From assembly GCF_035998295.1 (NCBI RefSeq), contig NZ_DASYHS010000279.1:17035-81034 (forward strand): a DNA stretch of 64,000 nt, read 5' to 3'. The stretch comes from DASYHS01 sp035998295. Its GTDB lineage: Bacteria > Pseudomonadota > Alphaproteobacteria > Azospirillales > Azospirillaceae. Under the pieces are notes generated by a model. It was not told the origin of the DNA, searched no databases, and saw nothing but the letters and a program-made list of their open reading frames with translations. A program made the position numbers and the translations under genes. Of the stretch, positions 19,114 to 27,964 are shown piece after piece; the stretch's first letter is position 1, and each line of letters begins with the position of its first letter.

Positions 19114-20364
19114 ATGACTGGGACGACCCACGTCTTCGGCGCCGGGCTCGCCGGCCTGGCGGCCGCCATGCGCCTGGCCGATGCGGGCCGGACGGTGGTG
19201 CTGCACGAGGCCTCCGGCCAGGCGGGCGGGCGGTGCCGGTCGTTCCACGACCCCGTGCTCGGCTGCCTGATCGACAACGGCAACCATCTCCTGCTCGGCG
19301 CCAATGCCAGGGCGCTGGCCTTCCTCGATATGCTCGGCACGCGGGGCGGGCTGATCGAGACGAGCCCGGCCGCGTTCCCGTTCCTGGACCTGCGGACGGG
19401 CGAGAGCTGGACCGTCCGCCCCAATGCCGGGCTCCTGCCCTGGTGGGTCTTCGCCGCCGGCCGCCGCGTCCCCGGCTCGTCCGCACGCGCGCATCTGGCG
19501 TCGGTGCGGCTGCTGGCGGCGCCGGCGGGCGCGAGCGTGGCCGAATGCCTGGACGCCGGCGATCCCCTGTTCGACCGGCTCTGGAAGCCCCTCGCCGTGT
19601 CGGCGCTGAACGTCGACGCGCATCGGGGCGCCGCCCGGCTGATGCGGACCGTGCTGCTGCGGTCGCTGCTCAGGGGTGAGGCGGCGTGCCGGCCGATGAT
19701 CGCCCGGGACGGCCTCGGGCCATGCTTCATCGACCCGGCGCTCGCCCGGCTGGAACGGGCCGGCGTGCAGGTCCGCTTCCACAGCCGTCTCCGGGGGATC
19801 GCCTTCGCCGGGAACCGGGCCGCGGGCCTGGACCTGCCGGACGGGACCGTCGGCCTCGGGCCGGAGGACGCGGTCGTGCTCGCGGTGCCGCCCGGCACGG
19901 CGGCCTCGCTCCTGCCGGGGCTCGTCGTTCCCCCGGAAGGCCCCGCGATCGTGAACGTGCATTTCCGTCTCGACCGGCCGCCGCGCCTGCCCGGGGGCCT
20001 GGCACTCCTCGGGCTGATCGGCGGGACGGCCGAGTGGCTGTTCGCCCGCGGCGACGTCCTGTCGGCAACCGTGAGCGCGGCCGACGCGCTCGCGGCCGAG
20101 CCCGCGCCCGTGGTGGCATCGCGCGTCTGGCGGGACGCCGCGGCGGCGCTCGGCACGCCCGAGGATCCGCTGCCCGCGTTCCGCGTCGTCAAGGAAAAGA
20201 GGGCGACCTTCCTCCAGACGCCGGAAACACTGGCGTCGCGTCCGGGGCCGCGGACGCGGTGGTCGAATCTGTTCCTCGCCGGCGACTGGACCGACACCGG
20301 CCTGCCGGCGACGATCGAAGGCGCGATCCTGTCGGGAGAGCGCGCCGCCGCCTGTCTCGATTGA
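19114..20364 (+). CDS. hpnE: Hydroxysqualene dehydroxylase HpnE
   Basis: HpnE is an FAD-dependent amine-oxidase-fold enzyme that reduces hydroxysqualene to squalene. The 416-residue protein has the N-terminal FAD motif VFGAGLAGLAAAMRLADAG, then LHEASGQAGGRCRSF, and DNGNHLLLGANA. The C-terminal FAD segment is LFLAGDWTDTGLPATIEGAILSGERAA. It ends the hpnCDE operon. No squalene-hopene cyclase is in the window, so the final product (hopanoid or other triterpenoid) is not shown here. Confidence 0.92.
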   Translation: MTGTTHVFGAGLAGLAAAMRLADAGRTVVLHEASGQAGGRCRSFHDPVLGCLIDNGNHLLLGANARALAFLDMLGTRGGLIETSPAAFPFLDLRTGESWTVRPNAGLLPWWVFAAGRRVPGSSARAHLASVRLLAAPAGASVAECLDAGDPLFDRLWKPLAVSALNVDAHRGAARLMRTVLLRSLLRGEAACRPMIARDGLGPCFIDPALARLERAGVQVRFHSRLRGIAFAGNRAAGLDLPDGTVGLGPEDAVVLAVPPGTAASLLPGLVVPPEGPAIVNVHFRLDRPPRLPGGLALLGLIGGTAEWLFARGDVLSATVSAADALAAEPAPVVASRVWRDAAAALGTPEDPLPAFRVVKEKRATFLQTPETLASRPGPRTRWSNLFLAGDWTDTGLPATIEGAILSGERAAACLD

Positions 20365-20373
20365 TCGCCGGCG

Positions 20374-20766
20374 TCAGCCGCGCTTTGCGGCGACGGCCTC
20401 CACCTCGATCAGCCACTGCGGAGCGGCGAGCGCCGTCACGACGACGGTCGTCATGGCCGGCCGGCCCCCGTCCAGGTGCCGCGCCCGGATCGCCGCGAAT
20501 TTCGGGATGTCCTCGGCATTGAGGAGATAGGCGTTGATCTTCACGAGGTCGGCGAAGCCCATGCCTGCCGACGCCAGGATCTCCCGCAGGTTCTCCATGA
20601 TCTGTTCCGACTGGCCCTCGACGTCCGCATCGATCGATCCGTCGGGCTTGACGCCGATCTGGCCGGAAATGAAGAGATGCCGCGCTTCCTCGACCGTCTC
20701 GACGGCGTGGGAATAGCGGTTGTTGAAGGGCGGCGCGATGGCCGAGGGGTTGTGCGTCCGGTTCAT
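20374..20766 (-). CDS. RidA-family protein
   Basis: A 130-residue protein of the YjgF/RidA/UK114 family, which hydrolyses reactive enamine/imine intermediates or has related roles. Visible motifs are FNNRYSHAVETVEEARHLFISGQIGV, VKINAYLLNAEDIPKFAAIR, and PAMTTVVVTALAAPQWLIEVEAVA. The family catalytic Arg, usually found as xxRxxV near the C-terminal VxxLA segment, is not obvious here (MTTVVVTALA), so deaminase activity is uncertain. Divergent RidA subfamilies lack it. It is co-oriented 22 bp after the Mth938 gene. Confidence 0.86.
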   Translation of the reverse strand: MNRTHNPSAIAPPFNNRYSHAVETVEEARHLFISGQIGVKPDGSIDADVEGQSEQIMENLREILASAGMGFADLVKINAYLLNAEDIPKFAAIRARHLDGGRPAMTTVVVTALAAPQWLIEVEAVAAKRG

Positions 20767-20788
20767 GCGGTACCGCCTGCTTTCGGGT

Positions 20789-21163
20789 TCAGATCGGCAG
20801 CAGGGCCGCAGCGACCCGGCGCGCCTCGGCCAGCAGTATGTTGTAGGTGCGGCAGGCGGCGCCCGTGTCCATCACTTCGACCACGACGCCGGCGCTGCGC
20901 AGGTCGCGCCGCAACGCGCCGGGCAGGAGCTGCATCTTCTGCCCGGAGCCGAGCAGCAGCAGCTCGACCGGCGGGTCGGCCGACATGACCGGGGCGAAGG
21001 CCTCGACCGTCATCGTCTCGAAGGACGCGACCGGCCACGCCCGCGAGTGGTCCGGGAAGACCAGGACGGGACCCTGGTAGACGGTGCCGCTGACGCGGAA
21101 CTCACCTTCCCCGTAGCTCTCGATGAACTGGCGGTCGGCGGGAATGATCGGCGTGACGTCCAT
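20789..21163 (-). CDS. Mth938-domain protein (NDUFAF3-like)
   Basis: A 124-residue Mth938/DUF498-family protein, with FIESYGEGEFRVSG, GPVLVFPDHSRAWPV, VELLLLGSGQKMQLLP and VVVEVMDTGAACRTYNILLAEARRVAAAL. The mitochondrial homologue NDUFAF3 assists complex I assembly, and in many alphaproteobacteria the gene sits directly after secF, as here (19 bp gap). A complex I role in this organism is inferred, strengthened by the NDUFAF6-like gene 4 kb away in the same block. Confidence 0.88.
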   Translation of the reverse strand: MDVTPIIPADRQFIESYGEGEFRVSGTVYQGPVLVFPDHSRAWPVASFETMTVEAFAPVMSADPPVELLLLGSGQKMQLLPGALRRDLRSAGVVVEVMDTGAACRTYNILLAEARRVAAALLPI

Positions 21164-21182
21164 GCCGCTCTCCCTTGCTGGT

Positions 21183-22115
21183 TCAGGAGGTCTCGGTCGC
21201 GGTCTTGGCCCCGCTCTTCTGCTCGCCGCGCCTGAGATTGAAGTACAGCAGCAGCGGGACCGCGACCAGGATCGACGAATAGGTGCCGACGACGAGCCCC
21301 CAGACCAGCGCGACGCTGAACCCGCGGATGACTTCGCCGCCGAAGATCGTGAGGGCGAGCGCTGCCAGCAGCGTGGTGCCGCTGGTCATCGCCGTGCGCG
21401 CCAGCGTCTCGTTGATCGCCTCGTTCAGGATCAGCGGCAGGCTCTTCGACTTGTACTTGCGCAGGTTCTCGCGCACGCGGTCGAACACCACGACCGTGTC
21501 GTTGATCGAGTAGCCGGCGATCGTCAGCACCGCCGCCACGGAGGACAGGCTGAACTCCATCTGCGTCAGCGAGAACAGGCCGATCGTCGTGATGACGTCG
21601 TGCGCCAGCGCCGCCAGCGCCGCTAGGCCGAACTGCCACTCGAAGCGGAACCAGACGTAGAGAAGGATGCCGGCCATCGCCAGCAGCACCGCCAGGGTCC
21701 CGGCCTCGATCAGCTCGGCGCCGACCTGCGGGCCGACCTGCTCGATGCGCCGGTAGCTCACGTCCTCGCCGAGCGCGGTCCGCACCTTCTCGATCGCGGC
21801 CTGCTGCGCCGGCTCGCCGCCTTCCTGCTGCTGCAGGCGGATCAGGACGTCGGTCGGTTCCCCGAACTCCTGCAGCGAGACCTCGCCGAGGCCGAGCCCG
21901 CCGAGCGTCGAGCGCAGCTGCGCGATGTCGGCGGGCTGCTCGGTCCGGATCTCGATCAGGATGCCGCCCCGGAAATCGATGCCGAAGTTCAGTCCGTTGG
22001 CCGCCACCACCACGAACGAGGCCACGATCAGCAGCGCCGACAGGATGAAAGCCGGGATGCGGTACCGGAGGAAGTCGATCCGGGTGTTATCTGGCACTAG
22101 ACGCAGCGGGCGCAT
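21183..22115 (-). CDS. secF: Protein translocase subunit SecF
   Basis: SecF works with SecD to use the proton gradient to complete Sec-dependent export. The 310-residue protein has a first transmembrane helix (about 22-40), the FGIDFRGGILIEI motif of the periplasmic domain base, and five more helices. The RND-like core includes GYSINDTVVVFDRVREN. It follows secD by 73 bp. The C-terminal tail is charged (RRGEQKSGAKTATETS). Confidence 0.97.
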   Translation of the reverse strand: MRPLRLVPDNTRIDFLRYRIPAFILSALLIVASFVVVAANGLNFGIDFRGGILIEIRTEQPADIAQLRSTLGGLGLGEVSLQEFGEPTDVLIRLQQQEGGEPAQQAAIEKVRTALGEDVSYRRIEQVGPQVGAELIEAGTLAVLLAMAGILLYVWFRFEWQFGLAALAALAHDVITTIGLFSLTQMEFSLSSVAAVLTIAGYSINDTVVVFDRVRENLRKYKSKSLPLILNEAINETLARTAMTSGTTLLAALALTIFGGEVIRGFSVALVWGLVVGTYSSILVAVPLLLYFNLRRGEQKSGAKTATETS

Positions 22116-22188
22116 CGAAAGTCCTCTGGAGATGCTCGGGGGCGGGTCCCGTGGGGCCCCGCCCGACTGTGTTGTCGACCGCTTCGGG

Positions 22189-23760
22189 TCAGATCGGAAC
22201 GGTCTTCGGCTTCGTCCGCCGCAGCCAGGCCACGACCATCAGGCGCGTCACCATGATCGCCGTGAACATGGAGGTGATGATGCCGATCGCCAGCGTCACC
22301 GCGAACCCGCGGACCGGACCGGAGCCGAGCATGAACAGCAGCAGCGCCGCGATCAGCGTGGTCACGTTGGAATCGATGATCGTCGTCAGCGCGCGGCTGT
22401 AGCCCGCGTCGATCGCCGAGATCACCGTCCGGCCGGCCCGCACCTCCTCGCGGATGCGCTCGAAGATCAGCACGTTCGCATCGACCGCCATGCCGATCGT
22501 GAGCACGATGCCCGCGATGCCGGGCAGCGTCAGCGTCGCCTGCAGGATCGACAGCGCGGAGAAGATCAGCGCGATGTTGAACAGCAGGGCGACGTTCGCC
22601 ATCAGGCCGAACAGGCCGTAGGTGATCACCATGAAGATCATGACGAGGACGAGGCCGAGCATGCTCGCGAACTTGCCGGCGTCGATCGAATCCTGGCCGA
22701 GGCCGGGGCCGACCGTCCGTTCCTCCAGGATGGTCAGCGGCGCCGGAAGCGCGCCCGCCCTGAGCAGCAGCGCCAGGTCCTGCGCCGCCTGGACGCTGAA
22801 GTTGCCCTCGATCTGGCCGCTTCCGCCCAGGATCGGCTGGCGGATCACCGGCGCGCTGATGACCTTCTCGTCCAGCACGATCGCGAACAGGCGGCCGACA
22901 TTCTCCTGGGTCGCCTCGGCGAACCGCCGGCCGCCGACGGAATCGAAGCGGAAGCTGACGACGGGCTGCCCTTCGGCGAAGGTCGGCTGCGCGTCCACCA
23001 GCGTGTCGCCGCTGACCATCACCCGCTTGCGGACGACGTATTGCTGGCCCGGCGTCTCCGCGGAGGGCAGCAGTTCCGAGCCCGGCGGGATGCGGCCGGC
23101 GAGCGCGTCCTGGACCGAGGTCGTCTCGTCCACGAAACGGAAGCTGAGCCGGGCCGTCTCGCCGAGCAGGCGCTTCACCCGTTCCGGGTCGTCGATGCCC
23201 GGAAGCTGGACCAGGATGCGGTCGCGCCCCTGGCGCTGGATCGTCGGCTCGCGCGTGCCGGTCTCGTCGATGCGCCGGCGCACGATCTCGATCGACTGCT
23301 GGACGGCCTGCTCCGTCCGCTGTTCGATCGCCGCCTCGCTGAGGCGCAGGCCGACCGCGTCCCCCGACGTCTCGACCACGACGTCCGGATCGAGGTCGCG
23401 CAGGATGTCCTGCGCGCGCTCGGCGTCGGCAGCGTCGCGCAGGCGGAAGCTGACGGTGGCGTCGGCGACCGCGAGGTCCGTGTAGCCGATGCGCACCTGC
23501 CGGAGCTCGGCGCGGACGCTGTCGAGCAGCGCCTCCAGGCGCTCGGAGATCACCTCCTGGACTTCGACCTCGAGCAGGAGATGCGATCCGCCCTGGAGGT
23601 CCAGGCCGAGATTGACGGTCCTGGTCGGCAGCCAGCCCGGCAGGTCCTCGCCCCACTGGTCGACCGTGGCGCGGCCGAGCAGGTTGGGAGCTGCGTACAG
23701 CACGCCCAACGCGCAGATCGCGAGGACGAGAATGATCTTCCAGCGTTCAAAATGGACCAT
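22189..23760 (-). CDS. secD: Protein translocase subunit SecD
   Basis: SecD is the larger partner of SecF. The 523-residue protein has an N-terminal helix (IILVLAICALGVLYAAP), then LGLDLQGGSHLLLEV opening the P1 periplasmic domain. The C-terminal RND membrane domain has GPGLGQDSIDAGK, GMAVDANVLIFERIREE and a final GFAVTLAIGIITSMFTAIMVTR. It lies between yajC (39 bp upstream) and secF on the minus strand, the standard yajC-secD-secF order. Confidence 0.97.
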   Translation of the reverse strand: MVHFERWKIILVLAICALGVLYAAPNLLGRATVDQWGEDLPGWLPTRTVNLGLDLQGGSHLLLEVEVQEVISERLEALLDSVRAELRQVRIGYTDLAVADATVSFRLRDAADAERAQDILRDLDPDVVVETSGDAVGLRLSEAAIEQRTEQAVQQSIEIVRRRIDETGTREPTIQRQGRDRILVQLPGIDDPERVKRLLGETARLSFRFVDETTSVQDALAGRIPPGSELLPSAETPGQQYVVRKRVMVSGDTLVDAQPTFAEGQPVVSFRFDSVGGRRFAEATQENVGRLFAIVLDEKVISAPVIRQPILGGSGQIEGNFSVQAAQDLALLLRAGALPAPLTILEERTVGPGLGQDSIDAGKFASMLGLVLVMIFMVITYGLFGLMANVALLFNIALIFSALSILQATLTLPGIAGIVLTIGMAVDANVLIFERIREEVRAGRTVISAIDAGYSRALTTIIDSNVTTLIAALLLFMLGSGPVRGFAVTLAIGIITSMFTAIMVTRLMVVAWLRRTKPKTVPI

Positions 23761-23799
23761 GAGCGGCGACGACCCGACCTTACGAAGACATGCTGAGGG

Positions 23800-24228
23800 T
23801 TACTTGCGGCCGAACATCTTGCCGATCTTGACCCCGGCGCTCTGCGCGCTGGTTTCCGGCTTGGCGGGAGCGGCGTCGGCCGTCTCCTTGTCGTCGCGGG
23901 AGCCCTTGGTCGGCTCGGTCTTGGCCAGGACGTTGGAGATGGTGCCCCGTACCGTGCGCACGCGCACGCCTTCGGCGATCTCCACCGTCACTTCGTCGTC
24001 CGCGACCTTGGTGACCGTCCCGATCAGGCCGCCGCCGGTGACGACGCGGTCGCCGCGCCGCAGCGCGTCCAGCATCGTCTTGTGCTCCTTGAGCTTTCTC
24101 TGCTGCGGCCGGATCAGCAGGAAGTAGAACACCACGAATATAAGGATCAGCGGCAAGAACGACATCAGTTCGAAACCGCCAGCCGGCGCACCGCCCGCTG
24201 CCTGGGCGTAGGCCGTCGAAACCAACAT
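23800..24228 (-). CDS. yajC: Sec translocon accessory protein YajC
   Basis: A 142-residue single-pass membrane protein associated with SecDF-YidC. It has a short N-terminus, hydrophobic helix SFLPLILIFVVFYFLLIRPQ, then the conserved QQRKLKEHKTMLDALRRGDRVVTGGGLIGTV and a charged, Ala-rich tail. ATG 24228 (MLVSTAYAQAAG) is chosen because GAGGAGCACCGG precedes it; the longer in-frame start would prepend a non-conserved 21 residues. Confidence 0.95.
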   Translation of the reverse strand: MLVSTAYAQAAGGAPAGGFELMSFLPLILIFVVFYFLLIRPQQRKLKEHKTMLDALRRGDRVVTGGGLIGTVTKVADDEVTVEIAEGVRVRTVRGTISNVLAKTEPTKGSRDDKETADAAPAKPETSAQSAGVKIGKMFGRK

Positions 24229-24398
24229 CCGGTGCTCCTCTCTTTGCTCAAATGTGTCCGCGGACGCCGGGACTATAGCGGGCCGCGCCACGATGGCAAA
24301 TGAAACCCGCGGGCCGGGCCTCCACCGGGGGAGGCGATGCGCCCCCGACCTGTGCTAGCTTTCGCGCTACCCGGTCTAAGTAAGCAGGTTGGAAGCTC

Positions 24399-25271
24399 GT
24401 GCAAACGGTCAATGAGGGATTGGCGGAAGTATCCGCCCTGCTGGAGCGCATCGCGTCGGCCCTGGAGCGGCTCGCCCCGCCCCCGCCGGGCCCGCCCGAT
24501 CTGGATGGCGCCGACGCGTTCGTCTGGCATGCCGAGGACCGGCGCCTGGTCCCGGTCAGGGAGGTCAACCGCGTCGACATCGCCCTGCTCCGCGGCATCG
24601 AGCGCCAGCGCGACATCCTGCTCGACAACACCCGGCGCTTCGCGGGCGGCATGCCCGCGAACAACGCGCTGCTGTGGGGCGCGCGCGGCATGGGCAAGAG
24701 CTCGCTCGTGAAATCCGTCCATGCCGAGGCCTCGGCCGAGTGCGGCGGCGCCCTGGCGCTGGTGGAGATCCACCGCGAGGACATCCCGTCCCTGCCGGAC
24801 CTGCTGGCCATGCTCCGCGGCTCGTCGCGGCGCTTCATCCTGTTCTGCGACGACCTGTCCTTCGACCACGACGACGGCGCCTACAAAAGCCTGAAGGCCG
24901 TGCTCGAGGGCGGCGTCGAGGGACGGCCCCGCAACGTCGTCTTCTACGCCACGTCGAACCGCCGGCACCTGATGCCCCGGGACATGATCGACAACGAGCG
25001 CTCGACCGCGATCAACCCGGGCGAGGCTGTCGAGGAGAAGGTCTCCCTGTCGGACCGGTTCGGGCTGTGGCTCGGTTTCCACAACTGCGACCAGCCGACC
25101 TTCTTCGACATGGTCGAAGGCTATGCCGGCCGCTTCGGGCTGGACGTCCCGCAGGAACGGCTCAGGGCCGAGGCGGTGGAGTGGGCGATGACCCGCGGCG
25201 GCCGTTCTGGCCGCGTCGCGTGGCAGTTCATCCAGGATCTCGCCGGCCGCCTGGGGCGCCGGATCGACTGA
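24399..25271 (+). CDS. DUF815-family AAA ATPase
   Basis: A 290-residue predicted P-loop ATPase of the DUF815 family. Walker A is LLWGARGMGKSSL (about 90-102), Walker B RFILFCDDLSFD, and a sensor-like segment reads VVFYATSNRRHLMPRDM. Its function is unknown; in alphaproteobacteria it commonly sits between yajC and the M23 lipoprotein gene, as here. The start is GTG behind GGTTGGAAGCTC. It is the only plus-strand gene in this part of the block and overlaps the lipoprotein gene by 44 bp at its 3' end. Confidence 0.9.
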   Translation: MQTVNEGLAEVSALLERIASALERLAPPPPGPPDLDGADAFVWHAEDRRLVPVREVNRVDIALLRGIERQRDILLDNTRRFAGGMPANNALLWGARGMGKSSLVKSVHAEASAECGGALALVEIHREDIPSLPDLLAMLRGSSRRFILFCDDLSFDHDDGAYKSLKAVLEGGVEGRPRNVVFYATSNRRHLMPRDMIDNERSTAINPGEAVEEKVSLSDRFGLWLGFHNCDQPTFFDMVEGYAGRFGLDVPQERLRAEAVEWAMTRGGRSGRVAWQFIQDLAGRLGRRID

Positions 25272-26523
25272 CGGTCCGGTCGGCCAGCCATTCGCGCGGG
25301 TTCACCGCGCGGCTGCCCCTGCGCACCTCGAAATGGAGCTGCGGCGAGGTGACGTTGCCGGTCGAGCCGACGGTCCCGATCTGCTGTCCCCTGGACACGC
25401 GCGCGCCGCGCTCCACCTGCATCTGCTGCAGGTGGGCATAGGCGGTCATCCAGCCGTCGGCGTGGCGGATCAGCAGCAGGTTGCCGAAGCCCCGCAGCTC
25501 GTTGCCCGCATAGGCGACGATGCCGCTCTCCGCCGCCGTCACCGGCGTGCCTGCCGCGGCGGCGATGTTGATGCCGTCGTTGTGGAGCCCACCCGGCTTC
25601 GAACCGAAATCGGACAGGATCTCGCCGCGCAGCGGCCAGGCGAAGGTGGACGCAGTACGCGGCGGGGGATCTTCGGCCGGCGGCGGGCTTGACGGCGGGC
25701 TTGGCGGCGGGCTCGCCGGCTGGCTGGGGACGGGTTCGGGCACCGGCGCGGGGGGAGGCGCGGCCGCGGCCGTCCTCGCCGGCGGCTTCGGAGGAACCAC
25801 GACCGGCGTTTGCGCGACCGCGGCCGGAGGGACCGCGGAGGGATGGATCGCGGACGGATGCACCGTGTTCGGAACGGCCGCGGGCGGGAGCGTTTCGGGC
25901 GGCGGTTCCTGCCGCGACGGGATCGCCGGCAGCACGGCGCCCTGCCCCGGTCGCGGCGCCGCGACCGCAGGGGAGGCCGGAGGGGCGGCCGGAGGCGCGG
26001 GCGCGACCGGTGCTGCGGCCACGACGGTGCTGCCGGGCTTGCGGCCGGGCAGCGGCGCGCCGGCCGGCGTTGCCGGGTCCGTGGCGGTGGCGGTGGCGAC
26101 GCCGTTCGCGCCGGGCAGGCGGAGCTGCTGGCCGACTCGGATCTGGTAGGGGGCCGCCAGCCCGTTGGCGCGCGCCAGCTCGGCCAGGTCGACCTGGTAG
26201 AGGCGGGATACCGCGTACAGCGTGTCTCCCCCCTGGACCGTGTGGTAGCGCGCGGTCGGCAGGGCCAGCCGCTGGCCCACCTGGAGGACGTAGGGCGGCG
26301 CGAGGCCGTTCATCTCGATCAGTTCGCGGACGGGGACGTTGTAGCGGCGCGCGATCTCGTAGAGCGTATCGCCGGCCGCGACGGTGACCGCCCCCGCCGC
26401 GCTCGGAGACGCCGCCTGCTCGCTCATGGTCACCGGCGCGGGCGGGCCGCTGCGGTCGAACGCGCACCCGGCCGCGGCGAGCACGATCGCGGCGGGCAGG
26501 AAGGCCGCCCGACCCGCTCTCAC
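25228..26523 (-). CDS. LysM/M23 murein-hydrolase-activator lipoprotein (NlpD-like)
   Basis: A 431-residue envelope protein. The start GTG at 26523 overlaps the pcm stop (GTGA), giving VRAGRAAFLPAAIVLAAAGC, a lipoprotein signal with lipobox AAGC. Two LysM repeats follow (GDTLYEIARRYNV about 50-90; GGDTLYAVSRLYQV about 97-140). A long Pro/Ala-rich linker leads to a C-terminal M23 domain (about 305-420: GINIAAAAGTPVTAAESGIVAYAGNELRGFGN). The expected metal ligand His in HxxxD is replaced (LHNDGINIAA) and the end reads LHFEVRRG, so it may be an amidase activator like NlpD rather than a peptidase. Confidence 0.88.
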   Translation of the reverse strand: MRAGRAAFLPAAIVLAAAGCAFDRSGPPAPVTMSEQAASPSAAGAVTVAAGDTLYEIARRYNVPVRELIEMNGLAPPYVLQVGQRLALPTARYHTVQGGDTLYAVSRLYQVDLAELARANGLAAPYQIRVGQQLRLPGANGVATATATDPATPAGAPLPGRKPGSTVVAAAPVAPAPPAAPPASPAVAAPRPGQGAVLPAIPSRQEPPPETLPPAAVPNTVHPSAIHPSAVPPAAVAQTPVVVPPKPPARTAAAAPPPAPVPEPVPSQPASPPPSPPSSPPPAEDPPPRTASTFAWPLRGEILSDFGSKPGGLHNDGINIAAAAGTPVTAAESGIVAYAGNELRGFGNLLLIRHADGWMTAYAHLQQMQVERGARVSRGQQIGTVGSTGNVTSPQLHFEVRRGSRAVNPREWLADRTVSRSGAPGGRRDPG

Positions 26524-27185
26524 TGGACCCGTACGCGCTCGAGCGGCTCGGGCACCGCCTCGGGCAGCAAAGGCACGAAACGTACCGGCCACAGCTCCTC
26601 CCGTTCAAGTCCGGCCGCCGTGCGGCGGATCCGGTAGACGCTCTGGTCCCGCCGGTCGGCGGCGAGCGGGATCACCATGATGCCGCCGACGGCGAGCTGG
26701 TCGGCCAGGTCCCGCGGCACGTCTCCCGATGCCGCGGCCGTCACGATGATCCTGTCGAAGGGCGCCTGCTCCGGCCACCCGCGCATGCCGTCGCCGTGCC
26801 GCGTCGTGACGTTGTGGAGGTTGAGGTCGGCGAACCGCCGTTCCGCCTCCCTCAGCAACGGCCGGTGGCGCTCGATGGTGTAGACCCGGCGGCACAGGCG
26901 CGACAGCACCGCGCCCTGGTAGCCCGACCCGGTGCCGATCTCCAGCACCTTGTGGCGGTCGTTCAGCTCCAGCGCCTGGGTCATCTGGGCGACGACGAGC
27001 GGCTGGCTGATCGTCTGGCCCTCGCCGATCGGCAGCGCCACGTCCTCGTAGGCGCGGTCGAGGAAGGCGGGAGGAAGGAACGCCTCGCGCGGGATGCGCT
27101 CGATGACGCCCAGGACCGCGGTGTCGGTCACCCCGGCCCGCCGAAGCTGCATCACGAGCCGGATCTTGCGGGCGTCGACGGTCAA
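26520..27185 (-). CDS. pcm: Protein-L-isoaspartate O-methyltransferase
   Basis: PCMT methylates L-isoaspartyl residues so damaged proteins can be repaired. The 221-residue protein has ERIPREAFLPPAFLDRAYEDVALPIGEGQTISQP, motif I VLEIGTGSGYQGAVLS, and the C-terminal PVRFVPLL. The start appears to be TTG at 27185, overlapping the surE stop (TTGA). The 3' end overlaps the lipoprotein start (GTGA). surE-pcm-nlpD is a widely conserved arrangement. Confidence 0.95.
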   Translation of the reverse strand: MTVDARKIRLVMQLRRAGVTDTAVLGVIERIPREAFLPPAFLDRAYEDVALPIGEGQTISQPLVVAQMTQALELNDRHKVLEIGTGSGYQGAVLSRLCRRVYTIERHRPLLREAERRFADLNLHNVTTRHGDGMRGWPEQAPFDRIIVTAAASGDVPRDLADQLAVGGIMVIPLAADRRDQSVYRIRRTAAGLEREELWPVRFVPLLPEAVPEPLERVRVQ

Positions 27186-27964
27186 CGGAGAACGTCCCTC
27201 AGCGTGTCCAGCGTCCCGTAATGGGTCAGGTCGAGGTCGAGCGGCGTCACCGCGATCCCGTTGTCTGTGATGACCCCGACATCGGTGTCCGGCAGGACGT
27301 CGGCATCGCCGCGCAGCGTCCCGATCCAGAAATAGGTGCGGCCGCGCGGGTCCTGGCGTTCGTGGAGGTCGTCGCCGATCTTCCTCTTGCCGTGCCGGAC
27401 GACCTTGATGCAGTTCACCTCCTCGGGACCGACGGCCGGGAAGTTCACGTTGATCAGGACGTTGCGCGGCCAGTCCACCGCCAGCGTCTTGCGGATCACC
27501 TGCGGCCCCCAGTGCTCGGCCGTCGGCCAGTCGGCCGGCCGGGCCGGGTCGAGATGCTGGCTGAGCGCCACGGCCCGGCAGCCCAGCAGCGTCGCCTCCA
27601 TCGCGGCCGCGATCGTGCCGGAATAAGTCACGTCCTCGCCTATGTTGCTGCCGTGGTTGACCCCCGACAGCACGAGGTCCGGCCGGCGGTCCTTCAGGAC
27701 GTGGTTGAGCGCCAGCAGGACGCAGTCCGTCGGCGTGCCGTCGACGATGAAGCGCCGGTCGTCGAGCGTGCGCAGCCGCAGCGGACGGTGGATGGTCAGC
27801 GAGTGGCTGGCGCCGGACTGCTCGGTCTCGGGCGCCACGGTCCAGACGTCGTCGGTCAGGCTGCGGGCGATCCTCTCCAGGACCTGCAGGCCCGGCGCAT
27901 GGATGCCGTCGTCGTTCGTGATCAGAATCCGCATGCCCGAAGTGTCGGGCGACCGGTCATCCAT
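27182..27964 (-). CDS. surE: 5'/3'-nucleotidase SurE
   Basis: SurE is a metal-dependent nucleoside-monophosphate phosphatase. The 260-residue reading has MRILITNDDGIHAPGL with the NDDG metal site, SGASHSLT, and SGVNHGSNIGEDVTYSGTIAAAMEA. Two starts are possible: ATG 27964 (overlapping the serS stop by 8 bp, with AAAGGATCTC upstream) or ATG 27934, which matches the usual N-terminus. The longer one is listed for its coupling context. Confidence 0.95.
   Translation of the reverse strand: MDDRSPDTSGMRILITNDDGIHAPGLQVLERIARSLTDDVWTVAPETEQSGASHSLTIHRPLRLRTLDDRRFIVDGTPTDCVLLALNHVLKDRRPDLVLSGVNHGSNIGEDVTYSGTIAAAMEATLLGCRAVALSQHLDPARPADWPTAEHWGPQVIRKTLAVDWPRNVLINVNFPAVGPEEVNCIKVVRHGKRKIGDDLHERQDPRGRTYFWIGTLRGDADVLPDTDVGVITDNGIAVTPLDLDLTHYGTLDTLRDVLR

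Noticed and set aside
17353..20364. Carotenoid pathway (phytoene synthase and desaturase)
   Set aside because: The HpnC, HpnD and HpnE order with ATGA overlap and HpnE-type FAD motifs matches the squalene route; no other carotenoid genes are present.
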